Assembly (NCBI RefSeq): GCF_002222655.1
Contig: NZ_CP022423.1
Location: 2,232,001-2,296,000 of the forward strand
Length of the DNA stretch: 64,000 nucleotides
Direction of reading: 5' to 3'
Source: Vitreoscilla filiformis
GTDB lineage: Bacteria > Pseudomonadota > Gammaproteobacteria > Burkholderiales > Burkholderiaceae_C
The notes beneath the pieces were generated by a model. It did no database searches. It was not told where the DNA came from and saw only the letters and a program-made list of their open reading frames with translations. Positions 8,331 through 18,556 of this stretch are shown piece after piece. How positions within the stretch are numbered: position 1 is the first letter of the stretch; the number at the start of each line of letters is the position of its first letter. Made by a program: the position numbers and the translations under genes.

Positions 8331-11300
8331 ATGACCTCTCCCCCTCCCGGCCTCCTCGTCCTCCACGGCAACCGCGCCGAACACCTCGCCCAAGTCCTCG
8401 TCGAGTGGCTGCACCGCCACCCGCTGGCGCCGCTGGAAGAAGACGTGGTGCTGGTGCAGAGCAACGGCATGGCCGAGTGGTTCAAGATGGCCTTCGCCCA
8501 GCAAGCCGGTGTGTGCGCCGCCACGCGGGTCGAGCTGCCGGGGCGCTTCCAGTGGCGGCTGTATCGCCAGACGCTGGGCCGGCGCCAAGTGCCCACCCAT
8601 TCACCGTTCGACAAAACGCCCCTGACCTGGCGCTTGATGCAGCGCCTGCCCGGCTTGCTGCACGAACCGGCCTTCGCCCCCGTGGCCGGTTTTCTGCAAG
8701 AAGGTGAGGAGCCCGAGCGCCCGCTGCAACTGGCCCGCCGCCTGGCCGATTTGTTCGACCAATATCAGATTTACCGCGCCGATTGGCTGCAAGCCTGGGC
8801 CGAAGGCCGCGATGTGCTGCCCCGTGCCGACGGCACCGCCCCCGACGTGCCCGACGATCAGCGCTGGCAACCCGCCCTGTGGCGCGAGCTGCTCAACGGC
8901 GATCACGGCTTGAGCGAACGCGAACGCGCCGCCCTGCGCCCCGAACTGCACGCCCGCGTGGTGGCCACGCTGCGCAGCGAGAGCGAGACCGCCGCCCCGC
9001 TGCCCCGGCGCGTGGTGCTGTTTGGCATGACCCACTTACCGCTGGCCTTGCTGGAGCTGCTCGCCGCCCTGGCCACACGTTCCCAAGTGCTGCTGGCCTT
9101 GCCCAACCCCTGCCGCTTCCATTGGGCGGACATCATCGATGGCCGCGAACTGCTGCGCCAGCAACGCCGTCGCCAGCCTTTGCGGGCGGGGCGCGATCTG
9201 GCCGCCGTCTCGCTGGAAGAAATGCACGCCCACGCGCACCCGCTGCTGGCGTCCTGGGGCCGACAGAGCCGCGATTTCATCCGCCAACTGGACGCCTTCG
9301 ACGACACCGAGCGCCTGCACAGCCAGCACGGTTTGGGCCGCGAGCTGGCGCGTGTGGATCTGTTCGACGACGAGCAGGATCAACCCAGCGCCCACTTGCT
9401 GGCCCAGGTGCAAGCGCGCATCCGCGACTTGGTACCGCTGCCCGAGCACGCCCAAGCGGCCCGCGAAGCGGGGCAGGGCGGTGACAGCGGCCAGGCGCTG
9501 CGCGATGACGACCGCTCGGTGGTGTTCCACCAAGCCCACAGCGCCATGCGCGAGCTGGAAGTGCTGCACGACCAACTGTTGCGCCTGCTCGCCGACCCGC
9601 CCGCCGACGCCAGCGGCCAGCACCCGCCGCTGGCCCCGCGTGACATCGTGGTGATGGTGCCAGACATCGCCGCGTTTGAGCCTGCCATCCGCGCCGTGTT
9701 CGGCCAATACCCGAAGCACGATCCGCGCCACATTCCGTTCGACATCGCCGACTTGAGCGCCCGCGACACCAGCCCGCTCATGGCCGCGCTGGAGTGGCTG
9801 CTGCGCTTGCCGCAACAGCGCTGCACCTTCAGCGAGCTGTGTGACTTGCTGGACGTGCCCGCGCTGGCGCGGCGCTTTGGCCTGAAGCCTGAAGCCCTGC
9901 CGCAGCTCACGCACTGGATGGCCGGCGCGGGGCTGCGCTGGGGGGTGGACGTGCAACAGCGCGGCCTGCTCAAGCTGGACGCTTGCGGCGACGCCAACAG
10001 CGCCCTCTGGGCGCTGCGTCGTATGTTGCTGGGTTACGCCAGCGGTGCTGGGCCGGCGTTTGCCGAGATCGAACCGCACGCCGAAGTCGGTGGGCTGGAG
10101 GCCGAGCTGGCGGGCTCGCTCGCGCTGCTGCTGGAGCGCCTGGCGCACTGGTGGGCGCTGCTGCGCGAACCGGCCACGCCCAGCGCCTGGGCCGAACGCG
10201 CCCGCGCCCTGCTGCTGGACTTCTTCACCGCCACCGACGACAGCGACCGCGCCACCCTGGCCGCGTTGGACGAAGCCCTGTCGGCTTGGCTGAACGCTTG
10301 CGAACAAGCCGGCTTCGAGAGCACCGTGCCGCTGGCTGTGGCGCGTGAGGCGTGGCTCGAATCGCTGAACGAACCGACGCTGAATCGGCGTTTCCGTGCC
10401 GGTGGCGTCACCTTCTGCACGCTGATGCCGATGCGTGCCATTCCGTTCGACGTGGTGTGCCTGCTGGGCATGAACGAGGGCGATTACCCGCGCCGCGCCC
10501 CGCGCATCGATTTTGACCTGATGGGCCTGCCCGGCCACGCCCGCCCCGGCGACCGCTCCCGCCGCGACGATGACCGCCAGTTGATGCTGGAAGCGCTGCT
10601 CTCCGCCCGGCGCGTGCTGTATGTGAGCTGGGCCGCCCGCAACCCGCGAGACAACAGCGAGCAGCCGCCCTCGGTGTTGGTGTCGCAGTTGCGGGATTAC
10701 TTGTGCGCCGGTTGGGGCGATGCCGCCGTGAAAGACCGCACCACCGAGCACCCGTTGCAACCGTTCAGCCGGCGTTATTTCGAGGCGGGGCAGACGCTGT
10801 TTACCTATGCGAGTGAGTGGCGGTTGGCGCATCAAGCGGGAGCCCCCTCTCCCCAGCCCTCTCCCACGAGGGGAGAGGGAGACATGCCAGCAAAGCCCCT
10901 CCCCCCTGGCGGGGGAGGGGTTGGGGAGAGGGGGCTTCCCCCCTTCACCCCCGACCCAGCAGCGCCGTTGTCGCTGCGTCGGTTGGCCGCGTTTGTGCGC
11001 CAGCCCGTGCGCGCTTTTTTCCGCGAGCGCCTCAGCGTCTGGTTTGACAGCACCGACAGCGAAGTTCAAGACGAGGAAGCCTTCAGCCTCGCCGGTTTGG
11101 AAGCCCACAGCTTGATGCAAGAGCTGCTGGACGAAGCGCAATCTCAACTGCAAACCAGCCCCCTCAAAGCCGTACCCGACGCCCTGCCGCGTGTGGTGGA
11201 CGCGCTGCTGACCCGCACCCGCCGCGCCGGGCGCCTGCCCCTGGGTGGATTGGGCGAGCTGGCGCGTCAAGAGTTGGCGGAAACGCTGTCCACGGTGCTC

Positions 11301-12041
11301 GACGTGTGGCTGGGCGTTCAAGCGGCGCACGCCGAAGCGCTGCCGCACCGCCCGCTGGCTTTCGAATCCGGCGATGTGCGCTTGCAAGATTGGCTCACCG
11401 GCCTGCACCGATCGGCTGACCACTCCGTGCCCGTGGTGATGCTGTTGAGCGCCAGCCGGCTGTGCGGCAAGTCCAACCGAAACGGCCTGGTGCCGCGCAA
11501 AGACGCGCTGTTGGAGGCGTGGTTGCTGGCACTGGTGGCGGCAGCCTGCGGCCAACCGCTGCAACTGATCTTGGTGGGGCGCGATGCCACGCTCACCGCC
11601 ACTTCACCTCCGCCAGACGAGGCCGCCGCCACCCTGAAACGCCTGCTGACGGCCTGGCGCTGCGGCCAACAAGCCCCGCTGCCCGTGGCGCGGCGCACGG
11701 CGTTGGCGTGGTTGGAGCGAGCGGCGACGCTGTCCGCCCAACTGGAGGGCGACGTGCTGCCGCACGAGCTGGAACCGGCGTTCATGGACGCTCGCAGCGC
11801 CTACGAAGGCGGTTTTGCCCAGGCCGGCGAGGTGCAGCAGGATGCGTGCTTGGCCCGCCTGTTCCCCGATTTCGAACACCTGCTGAACGCCTCTGCCGAC
11901 GATGAACACGGCCACCCTCTGCGCTTCGCCGATTGGGCCACCTGGCTTTACGAACCCCTGCGCCAGTGGGTTGAAGAGGGGGTGAGCGCCGAAGCCCACC
12001 CCAGCCCCGCTGCCGACCTCACCTCCGGAACCGACGCATGA
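8331..12041 (+). CDS. recC: Exodeoxyribonuclease V gamma subunit RecC
   Basis: The product has 1236 residues. The ATG at 8331 places the conserved N-terminus GLLVLHGNRAEHLAQVL at the start. RecC scaffolds RecB and RecD and recognises Chi during double-strand-break resection. Recognisable blocks include VVLVQSNGMAEWFKM near residue 45 and the inactive-helicase segments FCTLMPMRAIPFDVVCLLG and MNEGDYPRRAPR near 690-720. The protein is longer than the E. coli homologue, partly through a proline/glycine-rich insertion at about 838-869 encoded by a palindromic repeat. It overlaps recB by ATGA, so recC-recB-recD are translationally coupled. Confidence 0.95.
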   Translation: MTSPPPGLLVLHGNRAEHLAQVLVEWLHRHPLAPLEEDVVLVQSNGMAEWFKMAFAQQAGVCAATRVELPGRFQWRLYRQTLGRRQVPTHSPFDKTPLTWRLMQRLPGLLHEPAFAPVAGFLQEGEEPERPLQLARRLADLFDQYQIYRADWLQAWAEGRDVLPRADGTAPDVPDDQRWQPALWRELLNGDHGLSERERAALRPELHARVVATLRSESETAAPLPRRVVLFGMTHLPLALLELLAALATRSQVLLALPNPCRFHWADIIDGRELLRQQRRRQPLRAGRDLAAVSLEEMHAHAHPLLASWGRQSRDFIRQLDAFDDTERLHSQHGLGRELARVDLFDDEQDQPSAHLLAQVQARIRDLVPLPEHAQAAREAGQGGDSGQALRDDDRSVVFHQAHSAMRELEVLHDQLLRLLADPPADASGQHPPLAPRDIVVMVPDIAAFEPAIRAVFGQYPKHDPRHIPFDIADLSARDTSPLMAALEWLLRLPQQRCTFSELCDLLDVPALARRFGLKPEALPQLTHWMAGAGLRWGVDVQQRGLLKLDACGDANSALWALRRMLLGYASGAGPAFAEIEPHAEVGGLEAELAGSLALLLERLAHWWALLREPATPSAWAERARALLLDFFTATDDSDRATLAALDEALSAWLNACEQAGFESTVPLAVAREAWLESLNEPTLNRRFRAGGVTFCTLMPMRAIPFDVVCLLGMNEGDYPRRAPRIDFDLMGLPGHARPGDRSRRDDDRQLMLEALLSARRVLYVSWAARNPRDNSEQPPSVLVSQLRDYLCAGWGDAAVKDRTTEHPLQPFSRRYFEAGQTLFTYASEWRLAHQAGAPSPQPSPTRGEGDMPAKPLPPGGGGVGERGLPPFTPDPAAPLSLRRLAAFVRQPVRAFFRERLSVWFDSTDSEVQDEEAFSLAGLEAHSLMQELLDEAQSQLQTSPLKAVPDALPRVVDALLTRTRRAGRLPLGGLGELARQELAETLSTVLDVWLGVQAAHAEALPHRPLAFESGDVRLQDWLTGLHRSADHSVPVVMLLSASRLCGKSNRNGLVPRKDALLEAWLLALVAAACGQPLQLILVGRDATLTATSPPPDEAAATLKRLLTAWRCGQQAPLPVARRTALAWLERAATLSAQLEGDVLPHELEPAFMDARSAYEGGFAQAGEVQQDACLARLFPDFEHLLNASADDEHGHPLRFADWATWLYEPLRQWVEEGVSAEAHPSPAADLTSGTDA
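10841..10937. repeat. Palindromic GC-rich element inside recC
   Basis: About 97 bp form a cruciform-like structure. Outer arms AGCCCCCTCTCCCCAGCCC and GGGTTGGGGAGAGGGGGCTT pair, and two inner hairpins (CCCTCTCCC/GGGAGAGGG and CCCCTCCCCCC/GGGGGAGGGG) flank the linker GACATGCCAGCAAAG. It is read in frame as SPQPSPTRGEGDMPAKPLPP and onward. A sibling with the same architecture and near-identical linker lies in mutL. Confidence 0.85.
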
Positions 12042-15000
12042 ACGCCCCCGACTTGATTCCGCTGCGCCCGCTGAGTTTTCCGCTGCACGGGGCGCGTTTG
12101 ATCGAAGCCAGCGCCGGCACCGGCAAAACGTGGACGATTGCCGCGCTTTACCTGCGCTTGGTGCTGGGCCACGGCCCGGACGGCGTCGCGTTCCCCGGTG
12201 GCCCGCTGCGCCCCGATCAGATTTTGGTGATGACTTTCACCCGCGCCGCCACGCGGGAGCTGTCTGACCGCATCCGCGACCGTTTGTTGAAAGCGGCGCA
12301 GGCCTTTCGCGCCGACGATGCGCCGTCGCCGAAAGAAGACCTTGTGCTGGCCGAGCTGTTCGCCGCGTATCCACCCGGATCGGCACGCAGCCAAGCGGCG
12401 CACCGCCTCGCCCTGGCCGCTGAAGGCATGGACGACGCAGCGATCCACACCATCGACGCCTGGTGCCAACGCATGCTGCGCGAACACGCCTTCGACAGTG
12501 GGAACCTGTTCGACGAAGAACTGTTGCCCGATGAGCAGCACCTCCTCACCCAAGCCGTGCAGGATTACTGGCGCCAACAGTGCTACCCGCTGACCGCCGC
12601 CCAGCTCGGGCCGGTGCTGGGTGTGTGGGCCAACGTCGAGGCGTTGTTGTCGGATATACGCAATATTTTAGGATTGCTCGATCCCCACCAAACTGAAAAA
12701 AGAAACATCATCCCGGTTTCCCTGGGGGCCTGTTTGGGTGAGTGCCAAACGCAACGCCAACAGCGTCTGACCGAGTTGAAAGCCGGTTGGGCCGAGCGGG
12801 CCGAAGGCCTGCGCGATTGGGTGGTGTTTCAAACCGAACCCAAGGTGTGCCCATGGGATCGGCGCAAGCTGTCGGCAGCCAACGTGCGCAAGTGGATGCA
12901 AACCGTCATCGACTGGGCGCAAGATCCCGACGCCGAGACCCTCGCGCTCTCCGATGCGGCCTGGCACCGCATCCGCCCCGAAGGCATCGCCGAAGCGTGG
13001 AAAGGCAAGGGCGTCCAGCCGGCTTTGCCCGAAGCCTGCGCCGCGTTCGTCACCCTGGCGGCGGATTTGGCGAGTTTGCCGTCGCTGGCCCCGGCGCTGC
13101 GCCTGCATGCGGCGCAACACATCGCCCAACGCTTGGAGGAACTCAAGCGCCAGAGCGGCCACTTCGGTTTTGCCGATCTGCTGGTGCGCCTAGATACCGC
13201 CCTGCAAAGCGAGAGCGGCGAGCGTCTGCGCCAACGCATCCTCACCCAAACCCCGGTGGCGCTGATCGACGAGTTTCAGGACACATCGGCGCTGCAATAC
13301 CGCATTTTCGACCGCTTGTACCGCGTCGCCGAGCTGGACGGGCAGGGCGCCACGCCCACCGCGCTGCTGCTCATCGGCGACCCGAAGCAATCCATCTACC
13401 GCTTCCGGGGCGCGGACATCGCCAGCTATTTGGCGGCGCGCCGTGCCACTGCGGGGCGCCATTACGTTCTGGACACCAATTACCGCTCGACGCAAGCCGT
13501 GGTGCAGGCCATCAACCACTGCTTTGCCCAGGCCGAGCAGCGCCCCGGTGCCGGCGCATTTGGTTATCGCGCTGTGGATGACGATGGCGTGATCGACAAC
13601 CCGCTGCCCTTTGTGACAGTGGCAACCCAGGGCCGCGCCGAGCAGTTTTTGCACGCCGGGGCGGAGCAACCGGCGTTGACGCTGGTGCATGCCCTCCAGC
13701 TCGCCCCCGCCGAAACCCATCTGCGCCATTTGGCCGAACTGTGCGCGGCGCAAATCGTCACCTGGCTGAACGAAGCGCGCACCGGGTTTGCTGTGCCCGG
13801 TGATCCCAGCACCTGGTGCCGTTTACGCCCGGCCGACATTGCCGTGTTGGTGCGCACGGGCCGCGAGGCTCGGGCCATCAAAAAGGCGTTAGAACGGCGG
13901 CGTGTGGCGTCGGTGTACCTGTCGGATCGGGAATCGGTGTTCAACAGCGATGAAGCGGGCGATCTGCTGCACCTGTTGCGGGCCGTCGCCCAGCCGTTGG
14001 ACAGCCGTTTGGTGCGCGCTGCCCTGGCCACGCGCACGCTGGGGCTGAATTTGGCGCAGTTGGCTCAACTCGCCGCCGACGATGAGGCTTTCGACAAAGA
14101 GGCCGAAAAACTGCGCGAGCTGCACGGCGTCTGGCAACGCCAAGGCGTGCTGACGCTGCTGCGTCAGGTGCTACACCGCTACGATTTGCCGGCGCGTTGG
14201 CTCGATCCGCAAGCCGATCCGGGCGGCGAGCGGCGCCTCACCAATTTCTTGCATTTGGCCGAGCTGTTGCAAAGCGCCAGCCGCGAGTTGGACGGCGAAC
14301 AAGCGTTGATCCGCTGGTTAACCGAGCAATGTGAAGCCGCCGCCGCCGGCCAAGTCAGCGGTGACGAGCAGGTGGTGCGCCTGGAAAGTGATGCCGACTT
14401 GGTCAAGGTCGTCACCATTCACAAAAGTAAGGGCTTGGAATATCCGGTGGTGTGCTTGCCGTTTGCGGTGAGCTTTCGCCCGGAGGCCAAGGGCCACACC
14501 ACGGCGTTTGCTTGGCTGGACGAACACGGCCAACGTCAATTGCGCTTGGACATCGACGATGAACTCATCGCCCGCGCCGATGCCGAACGCTTGCGCGAAG
14601 ACGTGCGCCTGTTGTACGTCGCCCTGACCCGTGCCCGCCATGCCCTGTGGTTGGGCTTCGCGGCCCTGACCGTGGGCAACAGCAAAGAGTGCCAAACCCA
14701 CCGCAGCGCCGCCGGCCACCTGCTGACCCACCCCGACGCCACCGACGCCGACACCCTCGCCCAGATGCTGGCCCGATTGGCCCAAGGTTGCCCCGACATC
14801 GCCCTGCAACCCGCCCCCGAAGAGCGCCCCCCGCTGGTGCCTCTGACCCGCCGCGAACAAGCTGCCAACCTCACCACCGCGCAGACGTACAACGGCCAAT
14901 TCGACCGCACCTGGGGCATCGCCAGCTTTTCCTCCCTGGTGCGTGCCATGACCTCGACGCACACCGTCATCCACGCCCCCCGTCCCGCCGACGACGAACC

Positions 15001-15778
15001 CCCGGCTGCCGAGTTCCCCTCTCCTTCAGGAGAGGGGCCAGGGGTGAGGTGGCACCGCTTCGAGCGCGGCCCCCTCGCCGGTAATTTCCTGCATGAGCAA
15101 CTCGAATGGCTGGCCCACGAAGCCTTCGCTTTGGCCGACGATTCCAGCTTGGCCGAGCGCCTGCGCCGTCGCTGCGAACGCGCCGGGCGAGGCGCCCAAG
15201 CCGATGATGTCATCGCCTGGCTGAGTGCCTGGATGCACCAACCCCTGACCGGGCCGGGCGTGCCCCTGCCGCACTTGCACCGCCTTCTGCCCGAAATGGA
15301 GTTCTGGCTGCCAGCGGCGCAACTGCCTGCCGCGACGGTCGATGCCCTGTGCCGGCGCCACCTGCTGCGCGATCTCGCCCCGGAGGCGCCCCGTCCCACC
15401 CTGGTGGCGCGTGAGCTGCACGGCCTGGTGATGGGTTTCGCCGATTTGGTGTTTGAACACGATGGCCGTTATTGGGTACTGGACTACAAGAGCAACCAAC
15501 TCGGCCCCGAGGGTTCGTCCTACACCGCCGCCGCCCTGACCGAAGCCATGGCCCTGCACCGTTACGACGTGCAAGCCGCCCTCTACCTGCTGGCATTGCA
15601 CCGCCTGCTGCGCCAGCGCCTGGGCGATGTCTACGACCCCGCCAGCCAACTCGGCGGGGCGATTTACCTGTTCTTGCGCGGCTTGGACGGCCCAGTGCAA
15701 GGGCAGCATCTCGTTCCTCCCGATCTGGCCTTGCTGGAAGCGCTGGACGCCTTGTTGACCCAGGAGGCCACTGCATGA
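12038..15778 (+). CDS. recB: Exodeoxyribonuclease V beta subunit RecB
   Basis: The product has 1246 residues, close to the usual RecB length. An N-terminal SF1A helicase domain begins with Walker A ASAGTGKTWT (about 24-33), followed by VMTFTRAATRELSDR, the DEFQDTS Walker B block, GDPKQSIYRFRGADI, and VVTIHKSKGLEYPVVCLP. The C-terminal RecB nuclease domain has GFADLVF and the VLDYKSN catalytic core near residue 1149. Both the 3'-5' helicase and the nuclease therefore look intact. A small palindrome adds PSPSGEGPGVR near residues 993-1003. The start overlaps the recC stop and the stop overlaps the recD start, both by ATGA. Confidence 0.96.
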   Translation: MNAPDLIPLRPLSFPLHGARLIEASAGTGKTWTIAALYLRLVLGHGPDGVAFPGGPLRPDQILVMTFTRAATRELSDRIRDRLLKAAQAFRADDAPSPKEDLVLAELFAAYPPGSARSQAAHRLALAAEGMDDAAIHTIDAWCQRMLREHAFDSGNLFDEELLPDEQHLLTQAVQDYWRQQCYPLTAAQLGPVLGVWANVEALLSDIRNILGLLDPHQTEKRNIIPVSLGACLGECQTQRQQRLTELKAGWAERAEGLRDWVVFQTEPKVCPWDRRKLSAANVRKWMQTVIDWAQDPDAETLALSDAAWHRIRPEGIAEAWKGKGVQPALPEACAAFVTLAADLASLPSLAPALRLHAAQHIAQRLEELKRQSGHFGFADLLVRLDTALQSESGERLRQRILTQTPVALIDEFQDTSALQYRIFDRLYRVAELDGQGATPTALLLIGDPKQSIYRFRGADIASYLAARRATAGRHYVLDTNYRSTQAVVQAINHCFAQAEQRPGAGAFGYRAVDDDGVIDNPLPFVTVATQGRAEQFLHAGAEQPALTLVHALQLAPAETHLRHLAELCAAQIVTWLNEARTGFAVPGDPSTWCRLRPADIAVLVRTGREARAIKKALERRRVASVYLSDRESVFNSDEAGDLLHLLRAVAQPLDSRLVRAALATRTLGLNLAQLAQLAADDEAFDKEAEKLRELHGVWQRQGVLTLLRQVLHRYDLPARWLDPQADPGGERRLTNFLHLAELLQSASRELDGEQALIRWLTEQCEAAAAGQVSGDEQVVRLESDADLVKVVTIHKSKGLEYPVVCLPFAVSFRPEAKGHTTAFAWLDEHGQRQLRLDIDDELIARADAERLREDVRLLYVALTRARHALWLGFAALTVGNSKECQTHRSAAGHLLTHPDATDADTLAQMLARLAQGCPDIALQPAPEERPPLVPLTRREQAANLTTAQTYNGQFDRTWGIASFSSLVRAMTSTHTVIHAPRPADDEPPAAEFPSPSGEGPGVRWHRFERGPLAGNFLHEQLEWLAHEAFALADDSSLAERLRRRCERAGRGAQADDVIAWLSAWMHQPLTGPGVPLPHLHRLLPEMEFWLPAAQLPAATVDALCRRHLLRDLAPEAPRPTLVARELHGLVMGFADLVFEHDGRYWVLDYKSNQLGPEGSSYTAAALTEAMALHRYDVQAALYLLALHRLLRQRLGDVYDPASQLGGAIYLFLRGLDGPVQGQHLVPPDLALLEALDALLTQEATA
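15016..15049. repeat. Short palindromic element inside recB
   Basis: A perfect hairpin CCCCTCTCC-TTCA-GGAGAGGGG is followed by CCAGGGGTGAGG. It resembles a minimal, one-hairpin relative of the larger elements in recC and mutL, and is read in frame as SPSGEGPGVR. Confidence 0.65.
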
Positions 15779-17814
15779 GCCCCGCCGTTTCTGTCCCGAT
15801 GACTGCTGCCGAATGGCTGGCGCGCTTGCGCCTGTGGGCCGAAGCCGGTTGGCTGCGGCGCTTGGATGCGGCGCTGGCCGGTTTCCTGGCCGAGTTAGAC
15901 CCGGAGGCTTCGCCGGTGCTGTGGGTGTCGGCGGCGTTGCTGTCGCGCATGGAGGGGCACGGGCACACCTGCTTGCCGCTGTCGCCCCTGCCCACCGTGC
16001 CCAACGAGGTGCTGAACGGCCCCACCGCCGCTGCCGAAGCGCTCGCCGAAGTGTGGCCGCAACTGCCCGCCACCCTGCCGGCGTGGTGTGAGGCGCTGCG
16101 CCGCAGCCCCTGTGTGCGCCACGGACTCCAGCCCGACACCGGCCAGCCGTTGGTGTTGGTGGAGGAGGGCGCATCGGCTTGGCTGTACTTGCGCCGTTAT
16201 TGGCTGCACGAGCAGTCGGTGGCGCGGGCGGTGAGCCAACGCTGCGCAGCGATCACCGAACCCGACCGCGCCGGGGTGCGCCATTGGCTCGACCGCTTGT
16301 TCCCCGACGCCCTGCCGGGGCCGGATTGGCAAAAACTCGCCTGCGCGGTGGCGCTGCGCGGGCGGTTGTCGGTCATCACGGGGGGGCCGGGCACGGGTAA
16401 AACCTACACCGCTGCCCGCTTGCTGGCTTTGCTGCTGGCCACCACGCCGGAAGCGGCGCGGGCCGGGTTGCGCGTCGCGCTGGCTGCGCCCACCGGCAAG
16501 GCCGCCGCCCGGCTCAAACAGTCCATCGACACCGCGTTGCAAGCGCTGCAAAACCAGCTCGGGGACACGCTGGCCCTGGCGCCTTTGATTCAACGCATCG
16601 GCGCGGCGCGCACCCTGCACGCGCTGCTGGGCGCCCGCCCGGACACGCGCCGCTTCACCCACAACGCCCGCCAGCCGCTGGAGCTGGATGTGTTGATCGT
16701 CGATGAAGCGTCGATGATTCACTTGGAGATGATGTCGGCGCTGCTGGAGGCGCTGCCGCCCACGGCGCGGCTGGTGTTGCTGGGCGACAAGGATCAACTG
16801 GCTTCGGTGGAAGCGGGCGCCGTGCTGGGCGATCTGTGCCGCGATGCCGATGCCGGTCGTTACAGCACCGACACCGCCCGCTATGCCGAGGACGCTGCCG
16901 GCCTCCGCCTGCCCGACGACATGCTGGCCCCCGGTGACTTGGCGCCCGCCTTGGCACAGCAGACGGTGATGTTGCGCACCAGCCGCCGTTTCAGCGGCCC
17001 GATTGGGCAACTGGCGCAGGCCGTCAACGTGGGTGATGCGGATCGCGCCCGCCAGGTGCTCCGAGCGCGTGAAGATCAGGTGTTGACCGCGTGGGAAGGC
17101 GTGCCCGCTGCGCGGGTGTGCGATCTGGCGGTACACGGTCGGCCAGGCGCTCCGGGGGGATATCGCCCTTACCTGGACGCGTTGGCTGACTTCCAGCCGT
17201 TGCCGTCCAGCGCCAGCGAAGCCGAGCGCCAAGCTCACCATGCTGTGTGGGTCAAACGGGTGTTGGGGGCGTTTGAGGGCTTCCGCCTGCTGTGCGCCGT
17301 GCGCGAAGGGGAATGGGGCGTGGGCGGATTGAACCGGGCGGTGGCGCAGGCGCTGGAGCGCACCGGGGCGCTGTCGCCGCGTGGCGAGTGGTACGCCGGC
17401 CGGCCCGTGATGGTGACGCGTAACGACCCGGCCTTGGGCGTCAGCAATGGGGACATTGGCATCGCCCTGCCAGCCTGCGTGCCTGCGGGCGAAACCTCGG
17501 CCTTGCGCGTGTGGTTCTTGGAAGGCGAGCATCTGCGCTCGGTGGGGGTGAGCCGGTTGGCACATGTTGAAACCGCGTTTGCCATGACGGTTCACAAAAG
17601 CCAGGGCTCCGAGTTTGAGCACACCGTGCTGGTGTTGCCCGAGCAGGGTGGGGCGGTGCTGGGGCGTGAGCTGGTTTACACCGGCATCACGCGGGCCAAG
17701 CGCTTCTTCACCTTGGTGAGTGCCCGCGCCGGCACGCTGGAACAGGCGATGGAGCGGCCCACCCGCCGTGCCAGCGGCCTGCGGCGCAGCTTGGCGGGAC
17801 AATCTGGCGCATGA
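15775..17814 (+). CDS. recD: Exodeoxyribonuclease V alpha subunit RecD
   Basis: The product has 679 residues. I chose the ATG at 15775, which overlaps the recB stop, over earlier in-frame starts. RecD is the 5'-3' SF1B helicase motor of RecBCD. Visible motifs are Walker A GGPGTGKTYTAARLL (about residue 202), APTGKAAARLKQ, the Walker B VLIVDEASMI, VLLGDKDQLASVEAGAVLGD, and the C-terminal MTVHKSQGSEFEHTVLVLP and YTGITRAKR. This completes a full recCBD operon. Its last codons overlap the start of the esterase gene. Confidence 0.96.
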   Translation: MSPAVSVPMTAAEWLARLRLWAEAGWLRRLDAALAGFLAELDPEASPVLWVSAALLSRMEGHGHTCLPLSPLPTVPNEVLNGPTAAAEALAEVWPQLPATLPAWCEALRRSPCVRHGLQPDTGQPLVLVEEGASAWLYLRRYWLHEQSVARAVSQRCAAITEPDRAGVRHWLDRLFPDALPGPDWQKLACAVALRGRLSVITGGPGTGKTYTAARLLALLLATTPEAARAGLRVALAAPTGKAAARLKQSIDTALQALQNQLGDTLALAPLIQRIGAARTLHALLGARPDTRRFTHNARQPLELDVLIVDEASMIHLEMMSALLEALPPTARLVLLGDKDQLASVEAGAVLGDLCRDADAGRYSTDTARYAEDAAGLRLPDDMLAPGDLAPALAQQTVMLRTSRRFSGPIGQLAQAVNVGDADRARQVLRAREDQVLTAWEGVPAARVCDLAVHGRPGAPGGYRPYLDALADFQPLPSSASEAERQAHHAVWVKRVLGAFEGFRLLCAVREGEWGVGGLNRAVAQALERTGALSPRGEWYAGRPVMVTRNDPALGVSNGDIGIALPACVPAGETSALRVWFLEGEHLRSVGVSRLAHVETAFAMTVHKSQGSEFEHTVLVLPEQGGAVLGRELVYTGITRAKRFFTLVSARAGTLEQAMERPTRRASGLRRSLAGQSGA

Positions 17815-18539
17815 ACACCTCCTCCCTTGACGCTTCTCCCCACGTCCTGCAATGGTTGCCCGCCCAGGGCGCGCCAGCCCAACTGTTCGTGCTGCTGCAC
17901 GGCGTGGGCAGCAGCGCGGCCAATATGGCGCCGTTGGCGCAGTGGCTGCAAGCACAATTCCCGCAAGCGGCCATCCTCGCGCCCGATGGTTTTGATGCCT
18001 TTGACTACGACCCTTCCGGCCAAGCCCGCCAATGGTTTTCGCTGAAAGAGGTGACCGAGGACAACCGCCCGGCCCGCGTTGCGGCTGTGCTGCCGCGCCT
18101 GCTGGCGTGGCTCACCGAAGCGCAACAGCATTTCGGCATCGATCCGCAAGCCACCGCGCTGGTGGGCTTTTCGCAAGGCGCCATCCTCAGCATGGCGCTG
18201 GTGCATGAACATGACGGCGCGGCAGGGCGCGTGCTGGCTTTCGCGGGGCGCTACGCCAAGCTGCCCGACACGGCTCCGCAGCTCACCACCTTCCACCTGT
18301 TCCACGGCAGCGCGGACGCCACCATCCCGGTGCAGCATGCCCGTGCGGCCATTGAACGCCTGGCCGCATTGGGCGGCGATGCCACCATCGACATCGTTCA
18401 AGATGCTGGCCACGAAATCAACGGCGCATTGCTCAACAGCGCGTTGTTCCGGTTGCGCAGCCACATCCCACAGCGGACGTGGCGCGCTGCCTTGGGCGCC
18501 GCGCAAGCCCAAAACGCCACCGATCCCGATTTGCACTGA
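17811..18539 (+). CDS. Alpha/beta-hydrolase, carboxylesterase/phospholipase family (YpfH-like)
   Basis: The product has 242 residues of the esterase/lysophospholipase-like serine hydrolase family. The nucleophile elbow GFSQGA, the acid in HGSADATIP and the histidine in AGHEI form a complete catalytic triad, and FVLLHGVGSS supplies the oxyanion-hole HG. There is no signal peptide, so it should be cytoplasmic. Natural substrate is unknown; E. coli YpfH cleaves short acyl esters. The ATG overlaps the recD stop, so it belongs to the recCBD transcript, probably by position alone. Confidence 0.85.
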   Translation: MNTSSLDASPHVLQWLPAQGAPAQLFVLLHGVGSSAANMAPLAQWLQAQFPQAAILAPDGFDAFDYDPSGQARQWFSLKEVTEDNRPARVAAVLPRLLAWLTEAQQHFGIDPQATALVGFSQGAILSMALVHEHDGAAGRVLAFAGRYAKLPDTAPQLTTFHLFHGSADATIPVQHARAAIERLAALGGDATIDIVQDAGHEINGALLNSALFRLRSHIPQRTWRAALGAAQAQNATDPDLH

Positions 18540-18556
18540 ACCGCCTCGGTTTTACC

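Noticed and set aside
9036..11564. An 842-residue open frame on the minus strand opposite recC
   Set aside because: It is a GC-rich antisense shadow of recC, full of Q/H/A/G/R without any domain; recC on the other strand is unmistakable. The same applies to the long antisense frames opposite recD and cysS.
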